Below, piece by piece: positions 24,448 through 31,661 of a stretch of 63,792 nucleotides of DNA. Location: contig JABCZF010000028.1 in the NCBI GenBank assembly GCA_013289825.1, positions 1 to 63,792 of the forward strand. The letters run 5' to 3'. Each line of letters begins with the position of its first letter. Position 1 is the stretch's first letter. Below the pieces are notes generated by a model. That model did no database searches, was not told the DNA's origin, and worked only from the letters and a program-made list of their open reading frames with translations. The translations under genes and the position numbers were made by a program. This stretch comes from Acidobacteriota bacterium. GTDB lineage: Bacteria > Acidobacteriota > Terriglobia > Acidiferrales > UBA7541.

Positions 24448-26085
24448 ATGAACCCTAATCTGAAGTGGAAAGCGCTGTTCATCGTTCTCGTCATTCTCGG
24501 CTGCATCTTTGGTCTCGTGGGGCTGCCCACGTTTCCTACCTCCGTCGCGCAGTTGAAAGATAACTTCTCTCACCGGATCCAACTCGGCCTCGACCTACAG
24601 GGTGGCACGCATCTTGTCCTGCAAGTGCAAACGCAGGAAGCCATCGCGCAGGAGACCGACCGCATGGTCGAGCGCGTGGCGACCTGGCTGCGTAGCAAGA
24701 ACATTCACTACGATGAAGTGCGCCGTGTGGACGACACGCACCTCCTCGTGCGCAACGTTGATTCCGCGCGGCTCTCGGAATTTCGCGACTACGTGAATCA
24801 GCAATTCGCGAACTTCTGGGACATGTCGCCCACCGCGGGCGATCCTTCCGCTTACACGCTCACTCTGCGGGGCGCGGCCATCGCCCAGATTCAAGAAACG
24901 ACCATGACGCTGTCGCTTGAAACCATCGATCGGCGCATCAACGCTCTCGGTCTGACCGAGCCCACCATTCAGCCTCGCGGCGGGCGAAACAGCAACGAGA
25001 TTCTTGTGCAACTGCCCGGCGAGGGCGATCCTACACGCGCGAAACAGGTCATCCAGCTTGGCGGGCAACTTGAATTGCGGCTCCTCGAGGATCCCGTGGT
25101 GTACAGTTCCGAGACCGATGCCTTGAGCAAGCACGGCGGCGTGTTGCCCCCCGGTACAGAACTTTTACCCGGGCGTCCGCAAACCCGCAGCACTTCTGGC
25201 GCGCCAGAGGAGGGCGAGGGGTGGTATATCGTGAGCCGCTCGGCGGTCGTAACCGGCGCCGATCTTCGCAGCGCCACGGAAAATCGCAACACCAACAACC
25301 CCGGACAATGGTCAGTGAACTTTACCCTCTCTCCCGATGCAGCCCGCCGCTTTGGTCCCTTCACGCAGCAGAATATCGGCCGGGACATGCCCATTGTGCT
25401 CGATCATCGCGTCTATTCCGCGCCGGTGATCAACGCTCGCATCGATGATTCCGGCGTGATCGAAGGCAATTTTAGCCAGGAATCTGCGCATGATCTGGCG
25501 TTGGTGTTGCGCGCCGGAGCGCTTCCGGCTTCGATCAAGTATCTCGAAGAACGCACCGTGGGCCCGTCCCTCGGAGCGGACTCCATCCGCCACGGCGTGC
25601 AAGCCTCCGTTCTCAGCTTGCTGGTGGTAATGATTTTTATGCTCTTTTACTACCGGCTGGCGGGGGGCAACGCGGTTCTCGCGCTTATCCTGAACCTGGT
25701 CATCCTGCTGGCCGCGCTGGCTTTCTTTGGCGCCGTGCTCACTCTACCTGGCATCGCCGGAGTGATTCTGACCATCGGTATGGGCGTCGATTCCAATGTG
25801 CTGGTCTTCGAGCGCATTCGCGAGGAATTGCGCAATGGCAAGTCTCCGGCTTCAGCCGTGGAAGCGGGTTTCGACAAAGCCTTCCTCACCATCATCGATA
25901 CGCACGTCACCACCGTGGTCTCCGCCTTCTTTCTGTTTCTTTTCGGCACAGGTCCGATCAAGGGTTTTGCCATCACCTTGACGATCGGTTTGATCGCCAA
26001 CGTTTTCACGGCCATCTATGTATCCAAGACGATTTTCCAGTATCACCTGACCAAGATGGACCGCCAGGGCGAATTGAGCATCTAG
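24448..26085 (+). CDS. secD: Protein translocase subunit SecD
   Basis: This 545-residue inner-membrane protein uses the proton gradient to help pull exported proteins out of the Sec channel. Helix 1 is near residues 7-25. The start of the large periplasmic domain carries GLDLQGGTHLVLQV near 44-57. Five more helices fill about 385-540, with GIAGVILTIGMGVDSNVLVFERIREE holding the conserved aspartate of helix 4. The order with yajC and secF is classical. Confidence 0.97.
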   Translation: MNPNLKWKALFIVLVILGCIFGLVGLPTFPTSVAQLKDNFSHRIQLGLDLQGGTHLVLQVQTQEAIAQETDRMVERVATWLRSKNIHYDEVRRVDDTHLLVRNVDSARLSEFRDYVNQQFANFWDMSPTAGDPSAYTLTLRGAAIAQIQETTMTLSLETIDRRINALGLTEPTIQPRGGRNSNEILVQLPGEGDPTRAKQVIQLGGQLELRLLEDPVVYSSETDALSKHGGVLPPGTELLPGRPQTRSTSGAPEEGEGWYIVSRSAVVTGADLRSATENRNTNNPGQWSVNFTLSPDAARRFGPFTQQNIGRDMPIVLDHRVYSAPVINARIDDSGVIEGNFSQESAHDLALVLRAGALPASIKYLEERTVGPSLGADSIRHGVQASVLSLLVVMIFMLFYYRLAGGNAVLALILNLVILLAALAFFGAVLTLPGIAGVILTIGMGVDSNVLVFERIREELRNGKSPASAVEAGFDKAFLTIIDTHVTTVVSAFFLFLFGTGPIKGFAITLTIGLIANVFTAIYVSKTIFQYHLTKMDRQGELSI

Positions 26086-26233
26086 GCGGTACTAGGACCT
26101 ATAGGGCCAAAGATTTGTTGGAACGAAACCAGAGGGTGGTAGCCATCCCAGGCGGAGACTCCCAAGCTGGACAGGGAGGCTATGGGAACAAACCCACACA
26201 CGCTGGAGTCTAAAGAAGGGAAGTACAAGCCGC
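26086..26233 (+). other. Structured secD-secF spacer
   Basis: In most genomes secD and secF nearly touch. Here 148 bases separate them. A stem can form between TAGCC-CCC near 26138 and GGG-GGCTA near 26176, with an internal loop. GAAGGGAAG upstream of 26234 is a possible ribosome site. I see no gene. Confidence 0.3.
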
Positions 26234-27487
26234 ATGATCGAGCTATTCAAAGAGCCCAACATCGACTGGATGGGCAAAGCCAAGTATTTCTATGCCCTTA
26301 GCGGCATTCTGCTGATTGCTGGCTGGACTTCCATCTTTCTGCATGGCGGGCTTCGTTACAGCATCGATTTTAAGGGCGGCACCAATGTGGATGTGCGCTT
26401 CGCCGGGGCCGCCAATATCGACCGAATTCGCAGCGGCCTAACGGCCCAAGGTATTGGAAATACGGAAATCCAGTCGGTGAGCGACATCGCCAATCCCCAC
26501 TCGAACGAAGTGCTGATCTTCGTCGAACAGAAGAGCCAGGGCGACGAGGCCGGCGACGCCAGCAAGACGCAAGTCATCAATGCGCTGAACGCGATCTACG
26601 GAACCGCCAACTCTTCGAAGCCCGATTTCAATGCCGCCACGCCTTCCTCCCTCTTCGCCTTCCTCACACAGCGTGATCCCCTGCTGCTGTCCACAAACGC
26701 CGGCGACCGCTATCAGCAGCTGGCCAAAAAGATCCTGGATTATCGCGACGCAAAGAGTAGTGGGGTACTCACGAATCTCGATGACCTCTCGAAGGCCGAT
26801 GGCGTTACCCCCGCAGTTCTCTCAGCCTTAAAAGCTAACTATGCGCTGGGTTCGTTCACCATTGTCGGTACGGAGATCGTCGGCCCCAAAGTTGGCGGTG
26901 AGCTTCGCCGCCAGGCAATCTACGTTACCCTCTATGCTTTGGGAGGCATGCTGGTATATATTGCCTTCCGATTCCAGTTGGTCTACGGGGCCGCCGCGGT
27001 CTTGGCGGTGTTTCACGACGTTTTGATCACTCTGGGCTTTTTCTCGCTGCTGCATTTCGAGATATCGCTGACGGTGATCGCGGCGCTTCTCACACTGGTT
27101 GGATATTCGATGAACGATACCATCGTCATCTTCGACCGCATCCGGGAGAACAATCGCTTGCTGCGCCGCGAGCCGTTTCCGGATGTCGTGAACAAGTCCA
27201 TCAACCAGACTCTTTCCCGGACGATACTAACTAGTGGATTGACTTTTCTCACAGTGCTCGTTCTGTTCCTGATGGGCGGCCAGGTGCTTCGTGCATTCTC
27301 CTTTGCTCTGGTGGTGGGGATTGTGGTAGGAACGTACTCCAGTTTTGGCATTGCTGCACCGCTGGTGGTCGCCTGGAATCGTTGGCGCGGCCAAGGCGTG
27401 GCGGTTGGCGCCGGACCCGCAGCCGGCAACAAGACCCGCGGAAGCGAAGACGTCGCAGGACGTCTAGCTCCTTCGGGGAGGAGGTAG
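26234..27487 (+). CDS. secF: Protein translocase subunit SecF
   Basis: This 417-residue partner of SecD has helix 1 near residues 16-36 and the signature YSIDFKGGTNVDVRF near 42-56. The last five helices start near 231. The periplasmic domain is about 80 residues longer than in E. coli SecF: an extra, mainly polar segment lies between about 100 and 200. The conserved aspartate helix (GYSMNDTIVIFDRIREN) is near 290. The C-terminal tail is basic and Gly/Ala-rich. Confidence 0.95.
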   Translation: MIELFKEPNIDWMGKAKYFYALSGILLIAGWTSIFLHGGLRYSIDFKGGTNVDVRFAGAANIDRIRSGLTAQGIGNTEIQSVSDIANPHSNEVLIFVEQKSQGDEAGDASKTQVINALNAIYGTANSSKPDFNAATPSSLFAFLTQRDPLLLSTNAGDRYQQLAKKILDYRDAKSSGVLTNLDDLSKADGVTPAVLSALKANYALGSFTIVGTEIVGPKVGGELRRQAIYVTLYALGGMLVYIAFRFQLVYGAAAVLAVFHDVLITLGFFSLLHFEISLTVIAALLTLVGYSMNDTIVIFDRIRENNRLLRREPFPDVVNKSINQTLSRTILTSGLTFLTVLVLFLMGGQVLRAFSFALVVGIVVGTYSSFGIAAPLVVAWNRWRGQGVAVGAGPAAGNKTRGSEDVAGRLAPSGRR

Positions 27488-27492
27488 GAAAC

Positions 27493-28221
27493 ATGTTTGA
27501 AGATATGGTGCTTTCAGGCAATACCAAGCGGACCAACAAGCCGTGGACGGTGGTTGTATCACTGCTTGTGCAGGCCGTTATCCTTACGGTGCTGATCCTC
27601 ATTCCGCTGATTTACACAGAAGCGCTGCCGAAAACAATGATGGCGACCATGCTTACCGCTCCGCCACCACCGCCACCGCCACCGCCTCCGCCGCCACCCG
27701 CGGCCGTGGTGCACGTCAAGCCGCAAGTTCATTTGATGGACGCGGGCAAACTCGTGCAGCCCAAAGCCATTCCGAAAGACGTGAAGATTATTAAGGAAGA
27801 CGCGCCTGAGATGGATGCCGGCGTACAAGGCGGCGTTCCGGGCGGTGTTCCGGGCGGTTCGATGGGCGGCGTCATTGGCGGGGTCATCGGCGGCATGGGC
27901 GGAGCTCCGCCACCGCCAAGGCCGACACAGACCCGCATCCGGCAGGGCGGCAACGTAACCGCGGCTATGCTCATCAACCGAGTTCAACCCGTGTATCCGC
28001 CGCTCGCCCGGCAAACGCGTATCTCCGGCACGGTGCGCCTGCACGCCATTATTGGTAAGGATGGCTCGGTGCAGCAACTCGAAGTCATCTCCGGGCATCC
28101 GCTGCTGGTACAATCCGCGCTCGACGCGGTACGCCAGTGGCGTTATAGGCCGACGCTGCTCAATAGCGAGCCGGTCGAAGTGGACACCACGATCGATGTG
28201 ATTTTCTCTCTGAACCAGTAA
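27493..28221 (+). CDS. tonB: Energy transducer TonB
   Basis: This 242-residue protein carries proton-motive energy from ExbB-ExbD to outer-membrane receptors. It has an N-terminal anchor (TVVVSLLVQAVILTVLILIP, about residues 17-36), an unbroken run of 13 prolines at 57-69, a spacer with repeated GVPGG and GGVIGG units near 114-138, and the C-terminal TonB domain from about 165 (YPPLARQTRISGTVRL, later QWRYRPTLLN). The ATG at 27493 follows GAGGTAGGAA and lies six bases after secF. The proline run should make translation dependent on EF-P. Confidence 0.93.
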   Translation: MFEDMVLSGNTKRTNKPWTVVVSLLVQAVILTVLILIPLIYTEALPKTMMATMLTAPPPPPPPPPPPPPAAVVHVKPQVHLMDAGKLVQPKAIPKDVKIIKEDAPEMDAGVQGGVPGGVPGGSMGGVIGGVIGGMGGAPPPPRPTQTRIRQGGNVTAAMLINRVQPVYPPLARQTRISGTVRLHAIIGKDGSVQQLEVISGHPLLVQSALDAVRQWRYRPTLLNSEPVEVDTTIDVIFSLNQ

Positions 28222-28290
28222 GCGGTCTGGCGTGCCGGTCGTGGGACAGGCGCGCTGGTCCGGGCGGCAAAGCTTGGCAAACTCTCGCGT

Positions 28291-28313
28291 TGGCTCCGGG
28301 AGACCCGGAGCCA
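28291..28313 (+). terminator. Strong hairpin between tonB and exbB
   Basis: TGGCTCCGGG (28291-28300) and CCCGGAGCCA (28304-28313) form a perfect ten-base stem with a three-base loop. No T-run follows. It ends 21 bases before the exbB ATG, so it may act as a processing or stability element, or a partial terminator that sets the TonB to ExbB ratio. Confidence 0.5.
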
Positions 28314-28334
28314 TCAGAACTAAGGAGCAAACGA

Positions 28335-29057
28335 ATGGTAGCGACCCTGTATGTGCACGCGGCCCTGTTCCTGCAATCCCAAGCTACGTCCTGGGATCTG
28401 CGGAGCATGTGGTCTTCGATGAGCACCCTTCCCCGGATCGTTGTCGCGATCCTTTTTATTCTTTCCATCTATTCCTTTGGCGTAATGATTGACCGGGCCC
28501 TGATGTACAGCGCGGCTCGTAAGCAGTCGCGTGTTTTCGTACAACAGGTTGCCGGGGCCCTCAAGGAAGGCAAGCTGGACGAAGCCATTGCCATCGCGGA
28601 GCGGAATAAGAAGAGCCACATCGCCAAAGTTGTGGCCACCGGCCTTTCCGAATTCCAATCCGCTTCCCAGCAAGTCACCGACTCCGACGTAATCGAAGCG
28701 GCCAAGCGCGGCCTGGAGCGCTCCGTGGCCATCGTTCACGCGGAAATGAAGCGCGGTCTTTCGGCGCTGGCCACCATCGGTTCGACGGCTCCGTTCGTCG
28801 GGCTGTTCGGCACCGTCGTCGGCATCTTGAACGCCTTCAAGGGCATCGAGACCAGCAAGGCCACGGGACTCTCGGCCGTCGCCGGCGGTATCGCGGAAGC
28901 TCTGGTCACCACGGCTCTTGGTCTTCTGGTGGCCGTCCCCGCCGTGTGGGCTTACAACTACTTCACCAATAAAGTCGAAGCCTTCGACGTGGAGATGGAC
29001 AACTCCTCGATGGAGTTGATCAACTACTTCATCTTGCGTCGCGGCGCGAAGAAATAA
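28335..29057 (+). CDS. exbB: ExbB/TolQ/MotA-type proton channel protein
   Basis: This 240-residue protein forms the pentameric channel scaffold around ExbD. It has three membrane helices: near residues 38-58, 145-170 and 185-205. The conserved TIGSTAPFVGLFGTVVGIL block is near 143-161, and GGIAEALVTTALGLLVAVPAV near 180-200. The ATG at 28335 follows AAGGAGC by six bases; an in-frame GTG-like start upstream would overlap the hairpin. It is followed by three exbD genes. Confidence 0.93.
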   Translation: MVATLYVHAALFLQSQATSWDLRSMWSSMSTLPRIVVAILFILSIYSFGVMIDRALMYSAARKQSRVFVQQVAGALKEGKLDEAIAIAERNKKSHIAKVVATGLSEFQSASQQVTDSDVIEAAKRGLERSVAIVHAEMKRGLSALATIGSTAPFVGLFGTVVGILNAFKGIETSKATGLSAVAGGIAEALVTTALGLLVAVPAVWAYNYFTNKVEAFDVEMDNSSMELINYFILRRGAKK

Positions 29058-29065
29058 GGTTACCC

Positions 29066-29533
29066 ATGGGCTACAAACCAAAAGTCGGCGCTCAGATGGC
29101 GGCACCAAACGTCATCCCGATGGCTGATATCATGCTCGTCCTGTTGATCATCTTCATGGTGGTCACTCCGATGTTGCAGAAGAGCCTGCCCGTAGATATG
29201 GCCAGGGTCAATAATGCCAAGGAGATGCAGGACGCTGATAAGGATGACGCGATTATCGTGGCGGTTACTCGAGACGGAACGATCTACCTTAAGAATACGA
29301 AGATCACTAAGGAAGATATCACCGGGCAGATTAAAGATATGCTGTCCGCCCGCCTCGATAAAACTGTCTACGTCAAGAGCGATGCTCGGGCCAAGTATGG
29401 CGATGTGGTCGCGGTGGTAGACGAAATCCGCTCCGCAGGCGTCGATCAGCTGGGCCTCTTGACAGAGCAGAATCAAGATCGCAGGACACCGCCGCCTCAG
29501 CCACCCAACGCAGCTTCTCCGTCGGCGGATTGA
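29066..29533 (+). CDS. exbD: ExbD/TolR-family protein, copy 1
   Basis: This 155-residue protein has one membrane helix near residues 18-40, containing the essential proton-carrying aspartate in PMADIMLVLL. A periplasmic ExbD domain follows (DGTIYLKNTKITKED, then VYVKSDARAKYGDVV). The C-terminal tail is Pro/Asn-rich. It differs from copies 2 and 3, which share the N-terminal pattern MAEMNVVPLIDILL. It lies eight bases after exbB. Confidence 0.92.
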   Translation: MGYKPKVGAQMAAPNVIPMADIMLVLLIIFMVVTPMLQKSLPVDMARVNNAKEMQDADKDDAIIVAVTRDGTIYLKNTKITKEDITGQIKDMLSARLDKTVYVKSDARAKYGDVVAVVDEIRSAGVDQLGLLTEQNQDRRTPPPQPPNAASPSAD

Positions 29534-29669
29534 GACCGCCGGAGAGTCGTTTGGCTGGGATGTTTCGACCATTCGTTTACTGCGTCAGAAGGGCCGCGCC
29601 GGATCCCACCTGGCGCGGCTTGCTGGCCTAGAAAGCTGGAGAGAAACGCAGGCTGACAGGAGATTCGCA

Positions 29670-30098
29670 ATGGGAATGTCTGTTGGAGAAAGTAAAGGCG
29701 GTGCGATGGCGGAAATGAACGTCGTTCCGCTCATCGACATTTTGCTGGTGTTGCTCATCATTTTCATGGTCATTACTCCGCTCACTCCTCACGGGTTGGA
29801 CGCGCTCGTCCCTCAGCCCAATCCAAACCAAAAACAGGATATCGAACTGGAGAACAAGACCGTGGTGGTTCAGGTGCTTTCCAATAACAAGCTGAAGATC
29901 AACAACGAAGACACCACCTGGGATGGGCTCGGACCGCGTCTAGAAACGATTTTCAAAGAGCGCGCTGAGAAAATTGCTTTCGTCAAGGGTGACAACGATG
30001 TACTGTTCATGGAAGTTGCCCGCGCCATTGACATCATGCGCGGTGCAGGAATCGACAGAGTCGGCTTGATCACGGCCAAGCTCGAGGCCGGGCAGTAA
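29670..30098 (+). CDS. exbD: ExbD/TolR-family protein, copy 2
   Basis: This 142-residue protein has one membrane helix near residues 15-40 with the conserved aspartate in VPLIDILLVLLIIF. The periplasmic domain includes KTVVVQVLSNNKLKIN and IAFVKGDNDVLFMEVA. It is closely related to copy 3 at its N-terminus and probably arose by tandem duplication. A 136-base gap separates it from copy 1, and a ribosome site (GGAGA or GACAGGAG) precedes the ATG. Confidence 0.92.
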   Translation: MGMSVGESKGGAMAEMNVVPLIDILLVLLIIFMVITPLTPHGLDALVPQPNPNQKQDIELENKTVVVQVLSNNKLKINNEDTTWDGLGPRLETIFKERAEKIAFVKGDNDVLFMEVARAIDIMRGAGIDRVGLITAKLEAGQ

Positions 30099-30121
30099 GT
30101 ACTAAGGCTTTCTTTTTACGG

Positions 30122-30138
30122 CGGCCGAGTCTCGGCCG
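30122..30138 (+). other. Hairpin between exbD copies 2 and 3
   Basis: CGGCCGAG (30122-30129) and CTCGGCCG (30131-30138) flank a single T. Seven base pairs with a three-base loop are possible. It may be a processing or stability element in the exb transcript. Confidence 0.35.
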
Positions 30139-30195
30139 GCGCAGGGTGTCTAGAGTCCTCCTCGCGGGGCAAGCTAGTTCGTGCGAGGTGAACTC

Positions 30196-30615
30196 ATGGG
30201 AATTTCGCTGGGTGGTTCAAAGCTCGGAACCATGGCGGAAATGAACGTCGTTCCGCTGATCGATATCCTGCTGGTGCTTTTGATCATATTTATGGCGGTT
30301 TGCCCGCAGATGCAGTATGGTCTTCCGGCGGATTTGCCACGGCAGACGATTTCCGAGGCGCCTCGGCCGCCGGATGTGGTGGTTGTGCAAGTTTTCGGCG
30401 ATGGCACGCTACGCATCAACCAGGAGCCGGTCGAGTGGCAAAATCTAGAGGCCCGGCTTCAGGAGATTTTCAAGATGCGCGCCCGCCGCGTGGCGTTCCT
30501 CCGTGGGGACAGCGCTGTCGAATTTGGCGTCATCGCACAGGCGATCGATGCCATGCGTGGGTCGGGAATTACGACGGTGGGCTTGATGACGACGGAACTC
30601 GAAAACGTTCGCTAA
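30196..30615 (+). CDS. exbD: ExbD/TolR-family protein, copy 3
   Basis: This 139-residue protein shares MAEMNVVPLIDILLVLLIIF with copy 2, including the essential aspartate. The periplasmic domain (PDVVVVQVFGDGTLRIN, VAFLRGDSAVEFGV) is more divergent. I chose the ATG at 30196 because GAGGTGA lies just upstream and the N-terminus then aligns with copy 2; a GTG at 30181 would add five residues. Two different ExbD types beside one ExbB suggest hetero-oligomers or separate Ton-like and Tol-like uses. Confidence 0.9.
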   Translation: MGISLGGSKLGTMAEMNVVPLIDILLVLLIIFMAVCPQMQYGLPADLPRQTISEAPRPPDVVVVQVFGDGTLRINQEPVEWQNLEARLQEIFKMRARRVAFLRGDSAVEFGVIAQAIDAMRGSGITTVGLMTTELENVR

Positions 30616-30662
30616 ATAGTGTAGATTGGCCCCTCGCAGGGCGGATCTGAATCCTCGCAGGG

Positions 30663-31517
30663 ATGGATGCTTCGATGACTTATGCATCAGCTGGTAATGC
30701 TCGCCGGACCGCTTCTCTGGCAGCGCTGTTGATCCTCACCGTGGGAGTTTCGGGCTGCAACAAGCTCAAAGCCCGCGACCTCCTGAACAAAGGTGTCGTG
30801 GCCTTCAAGGCCGGCAAGTCGGATGATGCCATCGAGGATTTCAAGCGTGCTACGGAGCTTGATCCCAGCTTGACGACAGCGCACCTGTACTTGGCCACGG
30901 CCTACGCCAGTTTGTATATCCCCGGCGCTCCTTCTGCGGAAAATAAGGCCCGCGGCGACCAGGCCATTAAAGTATTTAAGGAAATTCTGGATACCGATTC
31001 CAACAATCTGAGTGCCATTGACGGCATCGGGTCGCTGGTCTACCAGATGGCGGGCACGCCGACGTATGACCAAAAGGGGTTCGAGGAGTCGAAGACCTAC
31101 CATCAACGCCACATTCAAATCAAACCAGATGACCCGGAACCGTACTATTGGATCGGTGTGATTGACTGGAATGAGGCCTACCACGCCAATCTCGAAATGC
31201 GCTTGGATTACAATAAGAACAATATTAAAAAGCAGGTGCACGAAGACCAGCCGTTGCCCCCTGCCGTTCGTGCGGAATACGCCGCCAAGTATGGTCCTCT
31301 CGTCGATGAGGGCATCACCGACCTGCAAAAAGCCATCTCTGTGAAGCCAGACTATGACGACGCCATGGCTTACCTCAGCCTTCTCTACCGCCGCAAGGCG
31401 GACATGGTAGACAGTATGGATGAGCGCGCTTCCCTCGAGAAGCAAGCCAACGACCTCCTTGACAAGATCAAGGAGATCAAGCAGAAGCGCCAGGACCTGC
31501 AGCAACAGTTATCCTGA
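30663..31517 (+). CDS. TPR-repeat lipoprotein
   Basis: This 284-residue protein has a lipoprotein signal: hydrophobic SLAALLILTVGVSG followed by the lipid-carrying Cys near residue 32. Tetratricopeptide repeats start at about 38 (LLNKGVVAFKAGKSDDAIEDFKRA and next AHLYLATAYAS), with a further set near 125-160 and 215-250. The last 30 residues form a charged coiled coil. It closes the tonB-exb operon and is probably an outer-membrane or periplasmic partner of that machinery, though this is only inferred from position. Confidence 0.85.
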   Translation: MDASMTYASAGNARRTASLAALLILTVGVSGCNKLKARDLLNKGVVAFKAGKSDDAIEDFKRATELDPSLTTAHLYLATAYASLYIPGAPSAENKARGDQAIKVFKEILDTDSNNLSAIDGIGSLVYQMAGTPTYDQKGFEESKTYHQRHIQIKPDDPEPYYWIGVIDWNEAYHANLEMRLDYNKNNIKKQVHEDQPLPPAVRAEYAAKYGPLVDEGITDLQKAISVKPDYDDAMAYLSLLYRRKADMVDSMDERASLEKQANDLLDKIKEIKQKRQDLQQQLS

Positions 31518-31650
31518 GCAGGCTTGCTGAGTCGGCTGCAATAAATCGATTTTCTAACGACCGGGCGCCTCGGAAGGCGTCCTGCCTGTTTTTGGCGGGC
31601 TGGGGCTTGGGCCGCTCGCCGGCGTCTTCGCGCGTGGCCCGTTTCCGGCG

Positions 31651-31656
31651 TATACT
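31651..31656 (+). promoter_or_regulatory. Probable leaderless promoter -10 box of rel
   Basis: TATACT ends five bases before the ATG at 31662, placing the expected transcription start on or next to the start codon. No ribosome site is needed or seen beyond the overlapping GGAAC. A weak TTCGCG lies 18 bases upstream. Confidence 0.45.
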
Positions 31657-31661
31657 GGAAC

